Assembly (NCBI GenBank): GCA_017433725.1
Contig: JAFRGQ010000011.1
Location: 1 to 51,377 of the forward strand
From: Lachnospiraceae bacterium
GTDB taxonomy: Bacteria > Bacillota > Clostridia > Lachnospirales > Lachnospiraceae
DNA: 51,377 nucleotides
Direction: 5' to 3'
Of the stretch, positions 9,401 to 16,206 are shown piece after piece. The translations under genes and the position numbers were made by a program. The notes below the pieces were generated by a model. It saw only the letters and a list, made by a program, of their open reading frames with translations, was not told the origin of the DNA and ran no database searches. Position 1 is the first letter of the stretch. Every line of letters begins with the position of its first letter.

Positions 9401-10224
9401 TTGAGCGCATCCTGATGAACCTGCTCAGCAATGCCGTCAAGTTTACGCCGACAGGCGGCACCATCCGCCTTGAAGTACATGCACGCTATACCGATACGGA
9501 TGTTGAACACACCTATATAATCAGCGATACAGGAAAGGGCATCAGCAGCGAATTCCAGAACCGTATGTTCATGCCGTTCGAACAGGAAACCGATGACGAG
9601 GGACCGAGAGAGGGTACCGGCCTCGGGCTTTATATCTGTAAGAGTCTGACGGAACTCCTCGGCGGAACGATCTCCTGCCGCAGCATGCTGGGGCAGGGAA
9701 CAGAATTCAGAGTCGTGCTGACATATCCGCTTGCGACAAATGAACAGATTGCTCTCAACCAGCGCCGCTACCTTCCGTACTCGGACAAGACTCTCTCAGG
9801 CAAATGCGTCCTGCTCGCAGAAGACACCCGCATCAACGCCGAGGTCATCATCAAAATGCTTGACCGCAAGGGAATCCATGTCGAGCTTGCCCGGGACGGT
9901 CAGGAAGCCGTTGAGCTTTTCCGCAAGCAGGGTCCCTATCACTATCAGGCAATCCTGATGGATATCATGATGCCTGTGAAAAACGGCCTTGAAGCTGCCA
10001 GGGAAATCCGCAATACAGGATCTATCGACGCCAAGACGATCCCGATCATAGCTCTTACGGCCGACGTTCAGGCAGAGACCGAGAGCCGCTGTCTTGACGC
10101 CGGAATGAACGCATATCTCTGCAAACCGATCGACCCGGACAGACTGTTCGATGCACTCTATATCGAGCTCACGAGAGTTCGGGAGGATCGATTGATTGAG
10201 AAGTTGTTCCACCCTGATGAATGA
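6448..10224 (+). CDS. CheB-CheR-PAS-histidine kinase-receiver fusion
   Basis: 1258-residue multidomain signal protein. CheB-type methylesterase (about 18-200) keeps its triad context: GIGASAGG, IQHLAPDH, GTGSDGTNG. CheR-type methyltransferase follows (about 215-480; SAM motif VAGCSTGEEAYS, then ISCRNLLIYF). A heptad coiled coil rich in NEEL repeats (about 650-730) leads into PAS (about 731-835), HisKA with intact His877 (SHMSHDMRTP), HATPase (NLLSNAVKF, DTGKG, GTGLGL) and a receiver with Asp1172 (LMDIMMP). No membrane segment is visible. Two adjacent ATGs (6448, 6451) follow AGGAGG. No chemotaxis receptor lies nearby, so the targets of the CheB/CheR parts are unknown. It is probably the active phosphodonor for the HPt protein downstream. 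Confidence 0.93.
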   Translation: MMEYSSEKPRQELQPNCVVGIGASAGGLEALQQFLTFLPGNTGMAFVIIQHLAPDHKSLLTDILGKYTSMPVIEARDGMRVLRNHIYMIPPRYNLEIVSDVLHLREYNHQKINHPIDIFFRSLAAAYENRAVAVILSGTGSDGTNGIRSIKEQNGVIIVQSPESSKFDGMPRNAISTGFVDIVQSPDNIAREMAHISASLVDSTTQLQLTDNDLMGKVFTILKNVTNINYTYYKQTTILRRVERRLVVTHNRNLQEYVNYLNNNPEEAKILAKEVLIGVTSFFRDPDYFEVLKERVIKTLIQNGQKSEQIRVWVAGCSTGEEAYSIAILFMEAMEELNIRRDIKIFATDLDSDSISVAGRGVYGDNIIEDVSVTRLSRYFTRKGNKYFIRHDIRKMIVFAQHNVFQDPPFGKLDLISCRNLLIYFQTVLQRNLFAIFHMALNDRGYLFLGRSESVINYDDVFRTVCANEKIFVHNASGKAPTHDRINYAMQAVDMPILPIHTPRQETQSIKYSPSELDTSIFESLMPATLLVDENNELTRTYGDCSKLISMPTGAVTLDVFALIRNDLKIPVSTALKESRQKQERVGYVKIPVHLEDTPEYISILAEPVKDKMGVYTGHTALSFVRGNTPIEGTMQEYQIETAAARRIANLEHDLKVTQDNLRQTVSELESVNAELQAANEELLTANEELQSSNEELQSVNEELYTVNSEYQSKVTELAGLNDDLANFLSTTLVGILMVDRDLSIRKFTEYIASEFNVADQDVGRSLRYISYNFVTIDLMSICREVLHTMKPVERNCASIGGKTYLLRIAPYRVQSISEMLPDTSSTSVRVKGLVITFVDTTKQIDDQQQIEEMARALREAVRSGREKETFLSHMSHDMRTPMTAIFGLTQLSLEDKSLSEPIRDNLQKIQASSRYLMSLIEEILETSRINAGKIVTVSHAVQEDALLEDIHTIIRERAREAGQTFHYIIHGCQSRYCLMDTEHVERILMNLLSNAVKFTPTGGTIRLEVHARYTDTDVEHTYIISDTGKGISSEFQNRMFMPFEQETDDEGPREGTGLGLYICKSLTELLGGTISCRSMLGQGTEFRVVLTYPLATNEQIALNQRRYLPYSDKTLSGKCVLLAEDTRINAEVIIKMLDRKGIHVELARDGQEAVELFRKQGPYHYQAILMDIMMPVKNGLEAAREIRNTGSIDAKTIPIIALTADVQAETESRCLDAGMNAYLCKPIDPDRLFDALYIELTRVREDRLIEKLFHPDE

Positions 10225-10336
10225 AACATGAAAATCAGAAGCAAAGAGGCGACCCAATGAACAGAACATGAAAATCAGCGCCACAGAAGTGACCCGTTAA
10301 TCGAAATATGAAAATCAGCAGCTAAGGAGTGACCCG
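10217..10336 (+). repeat. Three 40-bp direct repeats in the kinase-HPt junction
   Basis: The unit ATGAAAATCAG...GACCC recurs exactly every 40 bases, with its ATG at 10228, 10268 and 10308. Each unit ends with a ribosome-site-like purine run and GACCC (AGAGGCGACCC, AGAAGTGACCC, AGGAGTGACCC). In unit 1 this is followed by ATG at 10257 and a four-codon frame (M-N-R-T-stop). In unit 2 the corresponding start is lost (TTA). In unit 3 it is the real ATG of the HPt gene. The spacer thus appears to be a triplicated translation-initiation region. Confidence 0.8.
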
Positions 10337-10693
10337 ATGGATATGATATTAAGCGAGCTTGACAAATGGGGATGCGATGTGACCGGAGCCATGAACCGTT
10401 GTTTCGGGGATACCGATTTTTATCTGCGGTGGGTGAAGGAATTCGCTGTCGACCCGGGATTCGAGCGGCTCGATCGCGAGCTTGAGCAAATGAACTATAA
10501 AGAAGCGTTTCGTACTGCCCACGGTCTCAAAGGAGATGCGGGCATGCTTGGGCTGACTCCCCTGCTTCTTGCGATCTGTGAGATAGTCGAGGATCTTCGG
10601 CATGAACCGGCGCCTCGGCTCGACGACGATTATGATGCTATGAAGAGGGAATACGAGATTTTTGTAAACATACTGCGGAACAACCGCGACTAA
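10337..10693 (+). CDS. HPt phosphotransfer protein
   Basis: 118-residue histidine-containing phosphotransfer domain. The motif TAHGLKGDAGMLGL places the phospho-accepting His at residue 62, inside the expected four-helix bundle. It stands alone with no extra domain. It lies 112 bases downstream of the hybrid kinase on the same strand, behind AAGGAGTGACCCG. It most likely relays phosphate from one of the two adjacent receivers to a response regulator outside the window. Only the domain family can be assigned, not the pathway. Confidence 0.85.
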   Translation: MDMILSELDKWGCDVTGAMNRCFGDTDFYLRWVKEFAVDPGFERLDRELEQMNYKEAFRTAHGLKGDAGMLGLTPLLLAICEIVEDLRHEPAPRLDDDYDAMKREYEIFVNILRNNRD

Positions 10694-10821
10694 GCATTAT
10701 GTTCAAGTCTCGCAAGTGAAACAATGCTCCGTCTAAGCTTTATGCAGCAAAACGAGTATCTACGTTCCGATATCTGCGTCAGGAGTGGGCGAAATTCGCG
10801 CATAAATCTACAGAATAAATG

Positions 10822-10916
10822 CAGGCTGCCGCATAAAATGATGCGTTCTCTGCACAGGGGAGACTCTGCTTAAGATGTCTCCTTATCAGGGAATGCTTCA
10901 CTTCATGCGGCAGCCT
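10822..10916 (-). repeat. Family C palindromic element / terminator of the AIM24 gene
   Basis: A 95-base segment bounded by CAGGCTGCCGCAT and ATGCGGCAGCCTG (perfect 13-bp arms) encloses an internal hairpin (GGAGAC/GTCTCC). It lies between the converging HPt and AIM24 genes, and the outward sequence AAACAGGC...GCCTGTTT suits a two-way terminator. Read on the minus strand its start, GGCTGCCGCATGAAGTGA, resembles the elements at 14799-14889 and 31220-31311. Confidence 0.6.
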
Positions 10917-10940
10917 GTTTACATCTCTCCCGTCAATCTG

Positions 10941-11621
10941 TCATGATGACGATGAATGGGGCATCAGATTATAAAGCATCATTGCGGTCTGAGATACCGG
11001 CATCGTCTGCAATGTCAGCTTGCCGGGACCCGTTATTACGGTATTGAAAAGTCCTTCACCTCCGAGGAGCACGTTCTTTACGCCTTTGATCTGGACGATA
11101 TCAAGACTCATATTTCCCTGCAGGGCAACGACGTGGCCTGTATCGACAATCTTTTTCTGTCCGGGTTCCAGTACATAGTCGATCGCTGAGCCGTCTACTT
11201 CGAGGAATACGATTCCGTCACCGAAATACTTCCTCATAAGAAATCCTTCACCGCCGAACAGTCCTCCCCCGAACTTTTTCTGAACGTAAACCTCAGAATT
11301 GATCTTGCCCATACTGCACAGATATGCGCCTTTCTGAATATACAGCGGTTCGGATGGCGTTACGCGTATAGCACGAATCGATCCGGGGAATTTGCCTGCG
11401 AAGGCTATCTCACCTTTCACTCTGGCTGTATAGTGATTTACAAATGCACTCTCATTGGTCAGCAGCCGTCCGAACATTTTACCGATACCGCCTCCCTCTG
11501 TCTGCATATCGATTCCTTCATCCATCCAGGACATGGCTCCGGCTTCACACTCAATTGTCTCACCGGGCTCAAGCGTGATAAGTACGACCGGAAGATTTCC
11601 GCCTTTTATATCATATTTCAT
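10941..11621 (-). CDS. TIGR00266/AIM24-family protein
   Basis: 226-residue protein of the AIM24/TIGR00266 family, a beta-sandwich fold of unknown biochemical role found in many bacteria. Recognisable parts are the opening MKYDIKGGNLPVVLITLEPGE, the AGAMSWMDEGIDMQTEGGGIG segment, the glycine-rich FGGGLFGGEGFLMRKYFGDG, and the late LGGEGLFNTVITGPG repeat-like echo. The length is typical and no signal peptide or membrane helix is visible. It appears to be a single-gene transcript, ending at the family C element and bounded upstream by a 500-base repeat-rich spacer. Confidence 0.88.
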   Translation of the reverse strand: MKYDIKGGNLPVVLITLEPGETIECEAGAMSWMDEGIDMQTEGGGIGKMFGRLLTNESAFVNHYTARVKGEIAFAGKFPGSIRAIRVTPSEPLYIQKGAYLCSMGKINSEVYVQKKFGGGLFGGEGFLMRKYFGDGIVFLEVDGSAIDYVLEPGQKKIVDTGHVVALQGNMSLDIVQIKGVKNVLLGGEGLFNTVITGPGKLTLQTMPVSQTAMMLYNLMPHSSSS

Positions 11622-12125
11622 GCTGTCACCTCCTAAGCTTTCTCAGTTCACCTGACACTGAAATGATAAGACTGCACATGAACTGCAAGCAGAACATTTA
11701 ATATCACTCTTCCATTCCACGTGTCAATTTGTAACTAAAATGAGTATAACATTTTTTCCTCCCACAGAGATTATTTTCACGCTAATTTCATAATTGCCTG
11801 TTCTCTTGTGAGGCTCATGTATCAGGAGCGCCTCAGCGTTTTTGCCTCGCCGCGCATGCTGCGAAACACTTTCCTTAATGCACGGCTTCGATCCGCCGTG
11901 CCTGGGCATGCGTAACAATGCTCCGATGGAGCATTGTGTAACGGATGTTTTAATCTCTGACACAAAAATACAACCCTCGCAAAATGTATCTGTGGACGAA
12001 TGATAAAATATGATAAAATGCCTTTTGTATGCACATATCAGGACGCACAGCGTTCTGCCGAGTCGCGAAAAGTGCAAAACACCTTTCCAAATACGCGGCT
12101 TTAATCAGTTTATGGAGATCATTTC
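11622..12125. other. Repeat-rich intergenic region (family A copies)
   Basis: No gene is convincing here. A full family A copy spans 11823-11940: GCCTCGCCGCGCATG, then CACTTTCCTTAATGCACGG, GATCCGCCGTGCC, and a terminal hairpin AATGCTCC...GGAGCATT. A degenerate second copy lies at about 12037-12103 (CACAGCGTTCTGCC, ACACCTTTCCAAATACGCGGC). The remainder is A/T-rich and presumably carries the divergent promoters of the AIM24 and acetyltransferase-patatin genes. Confidence 0.5.
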
Positions 12126-13655
12126 ATGACAGAAAAAGAGAAAAGGGACGCAGGGCTCATCTATGATGCAAATTACGATGAGGCTCTGCTGAAAGAACTC
12201 ATCAGGACACAGGACGCCTGTTTTGAGTACAATTCCATGGCACCCGGCGACCCGGGACGGGACGCGTGTATCAGAAGGATACTCGGCAAGGCCGGTGAGA
12301 ACCTCACCATCCGCTCTCCTTTCTACTGTGACTATGGATATAACATTGAAATCGGCGACAATTTCTTCTCCAACTTTAATGTCACAATACTGGACGGAGC
12401 ACGGGTAACATTCGGGGATAACGTATTTATTGCACCCAACTGCGGCTTCTACACCGCAGGTCATCCGATTGATTTCCCGAGACGCAATGCCGGGCTTGAA
12501 TACGCATGGCCGATCAAAGTCGGTGATAATGTCTGGTTCGGCGCCGGCGTCCAGGTCATGCCCGGCGTCACAATCGGGAGTAACGTTGTCATCGGAGCCG
12601 GCAGCATCGTGAACAAGGACATTCCGGATAACGTAATCGCCGTCGGTAATCCTTGCAGGGTCCTCCGCGAAATCTCTTCCGAAGAACTCACGCGTGACTA
12701 TACATGGAATGCGCCGGAAAAGAAGGAAGTTCAAAATCTGCAGGCACAGACAAAAAACATATTCAGAGGAATAGAATTCCTGCCTCACGGTCAGGCTTCC
12801 GATAAGCTGACCGAGGGCTGCATCGTCCTCGAGGGCGGGGCATTTCGTGGGCTCTACGGCGAAGGCGTGCTCGATGTTCTGATGGAGGAATGTATAAACT
12901 TCCAGACAGTAATAGGGACGTCCGCAGGTGCATTGAACGGAATGAATTATGTTTCCGGTCAAATTGGCCGCTCTGCCCGCCTCAATCTCACATATCGCCA
13001 CGACAGCCGGTATGTGGGCATGAAAGCTTTCCGGAAAAACCAGGGACTGATCGGTTTTGATTTCGCATATAATGAATATGAAAAGATCGATCCGCTGAAT
13101 CGCGAGCGTTTTTTCGATCCGAGAAGAAAGTACGTAGCGGTAACGACCAGGTACCCGTCCGGCGAAACGCGTTATTTCGATCGGGATGAGTGTGATGATA
13201 TCCTTCAAGCCATCCGCGCTTCTGCATCGATGCCATTCTTATCGAGACCGGTGGAGGTCGAAGGCGAACACTTCCTGGATGGCGGCTGCAGCTGTAAGAT
13301 TGCAATCGACTGGGCTCTGGAGCACGGGTTTGAAAAAATTGTAGTGGTACGCACCCGCGATACGGCTTACAGATATGACCTGAGCAAGGATAACTATGCA
13401 AAAATGTCAAGAAGGTTCTATCATAAGACGCCGGCATTTGCAGAAATACTCGCTGCGGGAAACGAAAACTATAACGAAACGGCAGACAGGCTCGATGCTC
13501 TGCATAACGCCGGGCGCATTTTTATGATTGCTCCCTCCGTGCGACCGACAGTATCCAGAGTCGAGAGTAATATGGAAAAGCTCGGAGAGCTCTACTATCT
13601 CGGATATAATGATGCAAGGGAACAGTTGGTATCGCTCAGAGAGTATCTTAAGTAA
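12126..13655 (+). CDS. Fusion of maltose/galactoside-type O-acetyltransferase and patatin phospholipase
   Basis: 509 residues in one uninterrupted frame. Residues 1-190 form a left-handed beta-helix acetyltransferase of the Maa/LacA kind: hexapeptide repeats (VGDNVWFGAGVQVMPGVTIG), the active-site TAGHP with its His, and the closing GNPCRVLRE. After a linker of about 30 residues, residues 220-509 form a patatin-like acyl hydrolase. There GGAFRG is the oxyanion loop, GTSAG holds nucleophile Ser266, and the LDGG motif holds Asp385. No signal peptide was seen, so both activities should be cytoplasmic or at the inner membrane face. GGAG lies 8 bases before the ATG. One plausible idea is acyl or acetyl exchange on a lipid-linked sugar, but no substrate can be named. 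Confidence 0.88.
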   Translation: MTEKEKRDAGLIYDANYDEALLKELIRTQDACFEYNSMAPGDPGRDACIRRILGKAGENLTIRSPFYCDYGYNIEIGDNFFSNFNVTILDGARVTFGDNVFIAPNCGFYTAGHPIDFPRRNAGLEYAWPIKVGDNVWFGAGVQVMPGVTIGSNVVIGAGSIVNKDIPDNVIAVGNPCRVLREISSEELTRDYTWNAPEKKEVQNLQAQTKNIFRGIEFLPHGQASDKLTEGCIVLEGGAFRGLYGEGVLDVLMEECINFQTVIGTSAGALNGMNYVSGQIGRSARLNLTYRHDSRYVGMKAFRKNQGLIGFDFAYNEYEKIDPLNRERFFDPRRKYVAVTTRYPSGETRYFDRDECDDILQAIRASASMPFLSRPVEVEGEHFLDGGCSCKIAIDWALEHGFEKIVVVRTRDTAYRYDLSKDNYAKMSRRFYHKTPAFAEILAAGNENYNETADRLDALHNAGRIFMIAPSVRPTVSRVESNMEKLGELYYLGYNDAREQLVSLREYLK

Positions 13656-13799
13656 GACTGCAACTAATATGCACAGAAAAGCGAGGATCTGCCAACGCAA
13701 GTTCCTCACTCTATGCCGAAAATGCAGCTACATTTCATAAAACAACATAATTTTGCAAACGGTTCCTTAGGAACCCGTCTTTCACCGGAGGAAATACAC

Positions 13800-14687
13800 A
13801 TGTCAAACTTTATCCTGAGCTGCTGCTCGACTGCAGACCTGTCGGCTGAACATTTCGCAGCGCGAGACATTAAATATGTCTGTTTTCATTTTGAAGTAGA
13901 CGGAAAAAGTATGCCCGACGATCTTGGGCAATCCGTTCCGTTCAAAGATTTTTATCAGATGATGCGTGACGGCGCTATGACCAAAACATCCCAGGTCGGC
14001 GTCGGGGAATACGAAGACTACTTTGAAGGTTTTTTGAAAGAAGGTTTGGATATTCTGCACATTGCCCTGAGTTCAGGTATCTCCGGAACTTTTAACTCTG
14101 CAGTGCTGGCTGCACAAGACCTGCGTGAGCAGTATCCGGAGAGAAAGATTTATATCGTAGATTCGCTGGCTGCATCAGCGGGATTCGGTCTGCTAATGGA
14201 TAAGCTTGCCGACCTCAGAGATTCCGGAATGGGAATCGATGAGCTCCGCGAGTGGGCTGAGGCCAATAAACTTAAGTGTAATCACTGGTTCTTCACTACC
14301 GACCTCACGTATCTGATCCGCGGCGGCCGCGTTTCAAAAGCCGCCGGAATGATTGGACAGTTTCTTAACATTTGTCCGCTTCTCAATGTCGATTACTGCG
14401 GCAAGCTGATTGCGCGGGAAAAACATCGCGGGAAAAAGAAGGTCATACACGCGATCGTAAAAAAGATGAAGGAACTCGCTGAGGATGGCACGGATTATTC
14501 AGGAAAATGCTTCCTATCTCAGTCCGATTGCTATCAAGACGCAAGAGCAGTCGCCGACGAAATAGAAAAAGAATTCCCGAAAATGAACGGCAAAGTAGAA
14601 ATCTTCAACATAGGTACAACAATAGGAAGCCACACCGGTCCCGGTACGGTCGCCCTCTTTTTCTGGGGAGCGGAACGGATCGACTGA
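13800..14687 (+). CDS. DegV-family fatty-acid-binding protein
   Basis: 295-residue DegV protein. This family binds a fatty acid between two domains and serves as the lipid-presenting partner (FakB) of a fatty acid kinase in Bacillota. Features seen: opening beta-strand with the Ser/Thr-rich CCSTADLS, the MTKTSQVG segment, the ALSSGISGTFNSA loop that contacts the carboxylate, YIVDSLAAS, RGGRVSK, and the terminal GTTIGSHTGPGTVALFF. The ATG at 13800 was chosen for GGAGGAAATACAC upstream; the frame extends 29 codons earlier without a site. No FakA-like kinase gene is nearby. A second DegV gene lies at 19948-20889. Confidence 0.9.
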   Translation: MSNFILSCCSTADLSAEHFAARDIKYVCFHFEVDGKSMPDDLGQSVPFKDFYQMMRDGAMTKTSQVGVGEYEDYFEGFLKEGLDILHIALSSGISGTFNSAVLAAQDLREQYPERKIYIVDSLAASAGFGLLMDKLADLRDSGMGIDELREWAEANKLKCNHWFFTTDLTYLIRGGRVSKAAGMIGQFLNICPLLNVDYCGKLIAREKHRGKKKVIHAIVKKMKELAEDGTDYSGKCFLSQSDCYQDARAVADEIEKEFPKMNGKVEIFNIGTTIGSHTGPGTVALFFWGAERID

Positions 14688-14713
14688 TAAACATTCTGTA
14701 ATTTGCTTCTCCA

Positions 14714-14783
14714 GGGTCAGGCGACCATGCTTGCATGGACATCTGACCCGCCGATCAAAGTTTGAAAGTCTGCTTTCAAACTT
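14714..14783 (+). terminator. Double hairpin terminator after DegV
   Basis: Two stems lie in series. GGGTCAG/CTGACCC (14714-14749) has an inner CCATGC/GCATGG stem. AAAGTTTGAAAG/CTTTCAAACTT (14757-14783) runs into CTTTTATATC. The second has the stem-plus-T form of an intrinsic terminator for the upstream plus-strand gene. Confidence 0.6.
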
Positions 14784-14798
14784 TTATATCAAGCTAAA

Positions 14799-14889
14799 GG
14801 GCTGCCGCATTCAGGCGTGACGTCTCAATGCAGCATACATTATGTACACATGTCTGCTATATTGTCATCACTGCCTGATGTGACAGCCC
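14799..14889 (+). repeat. Family C structured element, copy 1
   Basis: 91-base element whose ends pair over about 20 bases (GGGCTGCCGCATTCAGGC with GCCTGATGTGACAGCCC) and whose interior carries GTGACGTCTCAATG and ATGTCTGCTATAT. The same interior words occur in the same order at 31220-31311. It sits between converging genes, so it may act in transcript ending or as a structured RNA. Confidence 0.6.
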
Positions 14890-15006
14890 ATCTTACTATC
14901 TCATGATGACTTACCACATGAAATTTATGTGGTTTATCAGCACTATCGAAAGTACTCCGACTACGGATCAGGTAGCTTATTTCATGTCTTGCTCCCCACC
15001 CGGTCT

Positions 15007-15357
15007 TTACGCATAAACAATTACTGCTACCAGTTCTACGACCTCATCTGTCTTGTTGGCTATGCCATGGCATGTGCCTGTCGGACAGATCGTAACATCT
15101 CCGGCATGAACAATTCTCATCTCGCCATTATCATTGTACTCCGCAGTGCCCTTCAGAATATAAAACAGTTCCGCATCCTTATCATGCAGATGGTAGCCGA
15201 TGCTGCATCCCGGATTAAGAGTGATTTTGGAAAAAAGTCGTCCTTTACCGTTCAGTTCTTCCGGTCCCTTAATGAAGTGGGTCAGTTGAACGGTCCCGTC
15301 GCCGTCGCGCATATGCTCCTTGTAATCGATTGTAAATTCTTCAGGTTTCCTTATCAT
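15007..15357 (-). CDS. Small cupin-domain protein
   Basis: 116-residue single-domain cupin. The two conserved metal motifs are visible: GYHLHDKDAELFYILKG (motif 1, H-x-H...E) and AGDVTICPTGTCHGIAN (motif 2, closing H). Such stand-alone cupins bind a divalent metal and include isomerases, small dioxygenases and sugar-binding sensors; the substrate cannot be read from sequence. The ATG at 15355-15357 was chosen for AGGAGGTATTTCTC directly upstream, which drops a 32-codon extension. It lies 85 bases downstream of hypA on the same strand and may be co-transcribed with it. Confidence 0.85.
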   Translation of the reverse strand: MIRKPEEFTIDYKEHMRDGDGTVQLTHFIKGPEELNGKGRLFSKITLNPGCSIGYHLHDKDAELFYILKGTAEYNDNGEMRIVHAGDVTICPTGTCHGIANKTDEVVELVAVIVYA

Positions 15358-15442
15358 GAGAAATACCTCCTTCATTGAAATCTTGCTTCCTATCATACCA
15401 TAAATAAAATCCGCTCGCATCATGAGCCTCGGTTTTTCAGCA

Positions 15443-15796
15443 TTACTTATCATCCGGGACGAGAATCTCCTTTATATTACACTCGCGGCCGACCAGCAGC
15501 CACGTCTCCCCGCTGCCGCAGTGCGGACACGTCTTCCCATACTGAACAGTCGGATAGTTCCTGCCGCATCCGTCGCAATGGGTAATTGCCTTAATAGTCT
15601 CGCAACGCAGCTTAGAGCCTGCCAGAACCGGATAGTTTTTGCGAAAATAATCCCATGCGTCAATCAGAAACTCCGCAACGATGCCGGATACCTCTCCTAT
15701 TTCGATGACAACCTCTGCTATCTCATCGATTTCATTTTCCCTGGCGACTTCATCAACCTGTCTGGCCACATATGTCACAATTCCAAGCTCATGCAT
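15443..15796 (-). CDS. hypA: HypA nickel metallochaperone
   Basis: 117-residue HypA, which delivers nickel with HypB to [NiFe]-hydrogenase or related nickel enzymes. The N-terminal MHE supplies the nickel ligands. The zinc site is two CxxC pairs, CDGCG and CPHCGS, at about residues 74-93. Length and order match the family. No hydrogenase structural genes or hypCDEF lie in the window; the two hypB-like GTPase genes are 13 kb away (29126-30476). The partner nickel enzyme must be encoded elsewhere. Confidence 0.93.
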   Translation of the reverse strand: MHELGIVTYVARQVDEVARENEIDEIAEVVIEIGEVSGIVAEFLIDAWDYFRKNYPVLAGSKLRCETIKAITHCDGCGRNYPTVQYGKTCPHCGSGETWLLVGRECNIKEILVPDDK

Positions 15797-16206
15797 AGTT
15801 TTATCTCCGTTCTGCGTTTTGGTTCACTTTACCATTGCATCGATATATCATAAGCAGTGCAATAAGAAAAATACCTTCCTCATTATTGTATAAGTCTCAT
15901 GAAACAATATCAAAAAACTATCTTCTATAGTTTAGCTTTTAAAACATTTGTATAGTTAACTTCTAAAGTTTTTCTAATCATTCGCACAACTTCTTGATTA
16001 AAGTCAGCATACCATTTACAATACGAGTATGGACATCTTGCGTTTTGCACAATAACAGTACATCACAACATGCAAAAATCGTCAATATCCCATATTGATT
16101 CGATATCTATATATCGATATAATGATATCAATAAATCGATATCGATATAACGCTATCGAGTTAGTGTTACCCGGCAACCCTTATACATATCCAGGGAGGT
16201 TTCCAA
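15797..16206. promoter_or_regulatory. Upstream region of adhE with clustered ATCGATAT palindromes
   Basis: About 410 bases without a gene. Between 16091 and 16158 the words GATAT, ATCGAT and ATATCGAT recur, including TCGATATCTATATATCGA and the perfect 12-bp palindrome ATCGATATCGAT (16135-16146). They end about 50 bases before the adhE start, where a repressor would act. A GGGAGG site (about 16194-16199) precedes the ATG. The clustering is seen directly; regulatory function is inferred. A clear Rex operator was not found. Confidence 0.45.

Noticed and set aside
16000-16206. Rex operator before adhE
   Set aside because: No sequence close to the palindromic TTGTGAAATATTTCACAA-type consensus was found; TTTTGCACAATAACAG is too weak.
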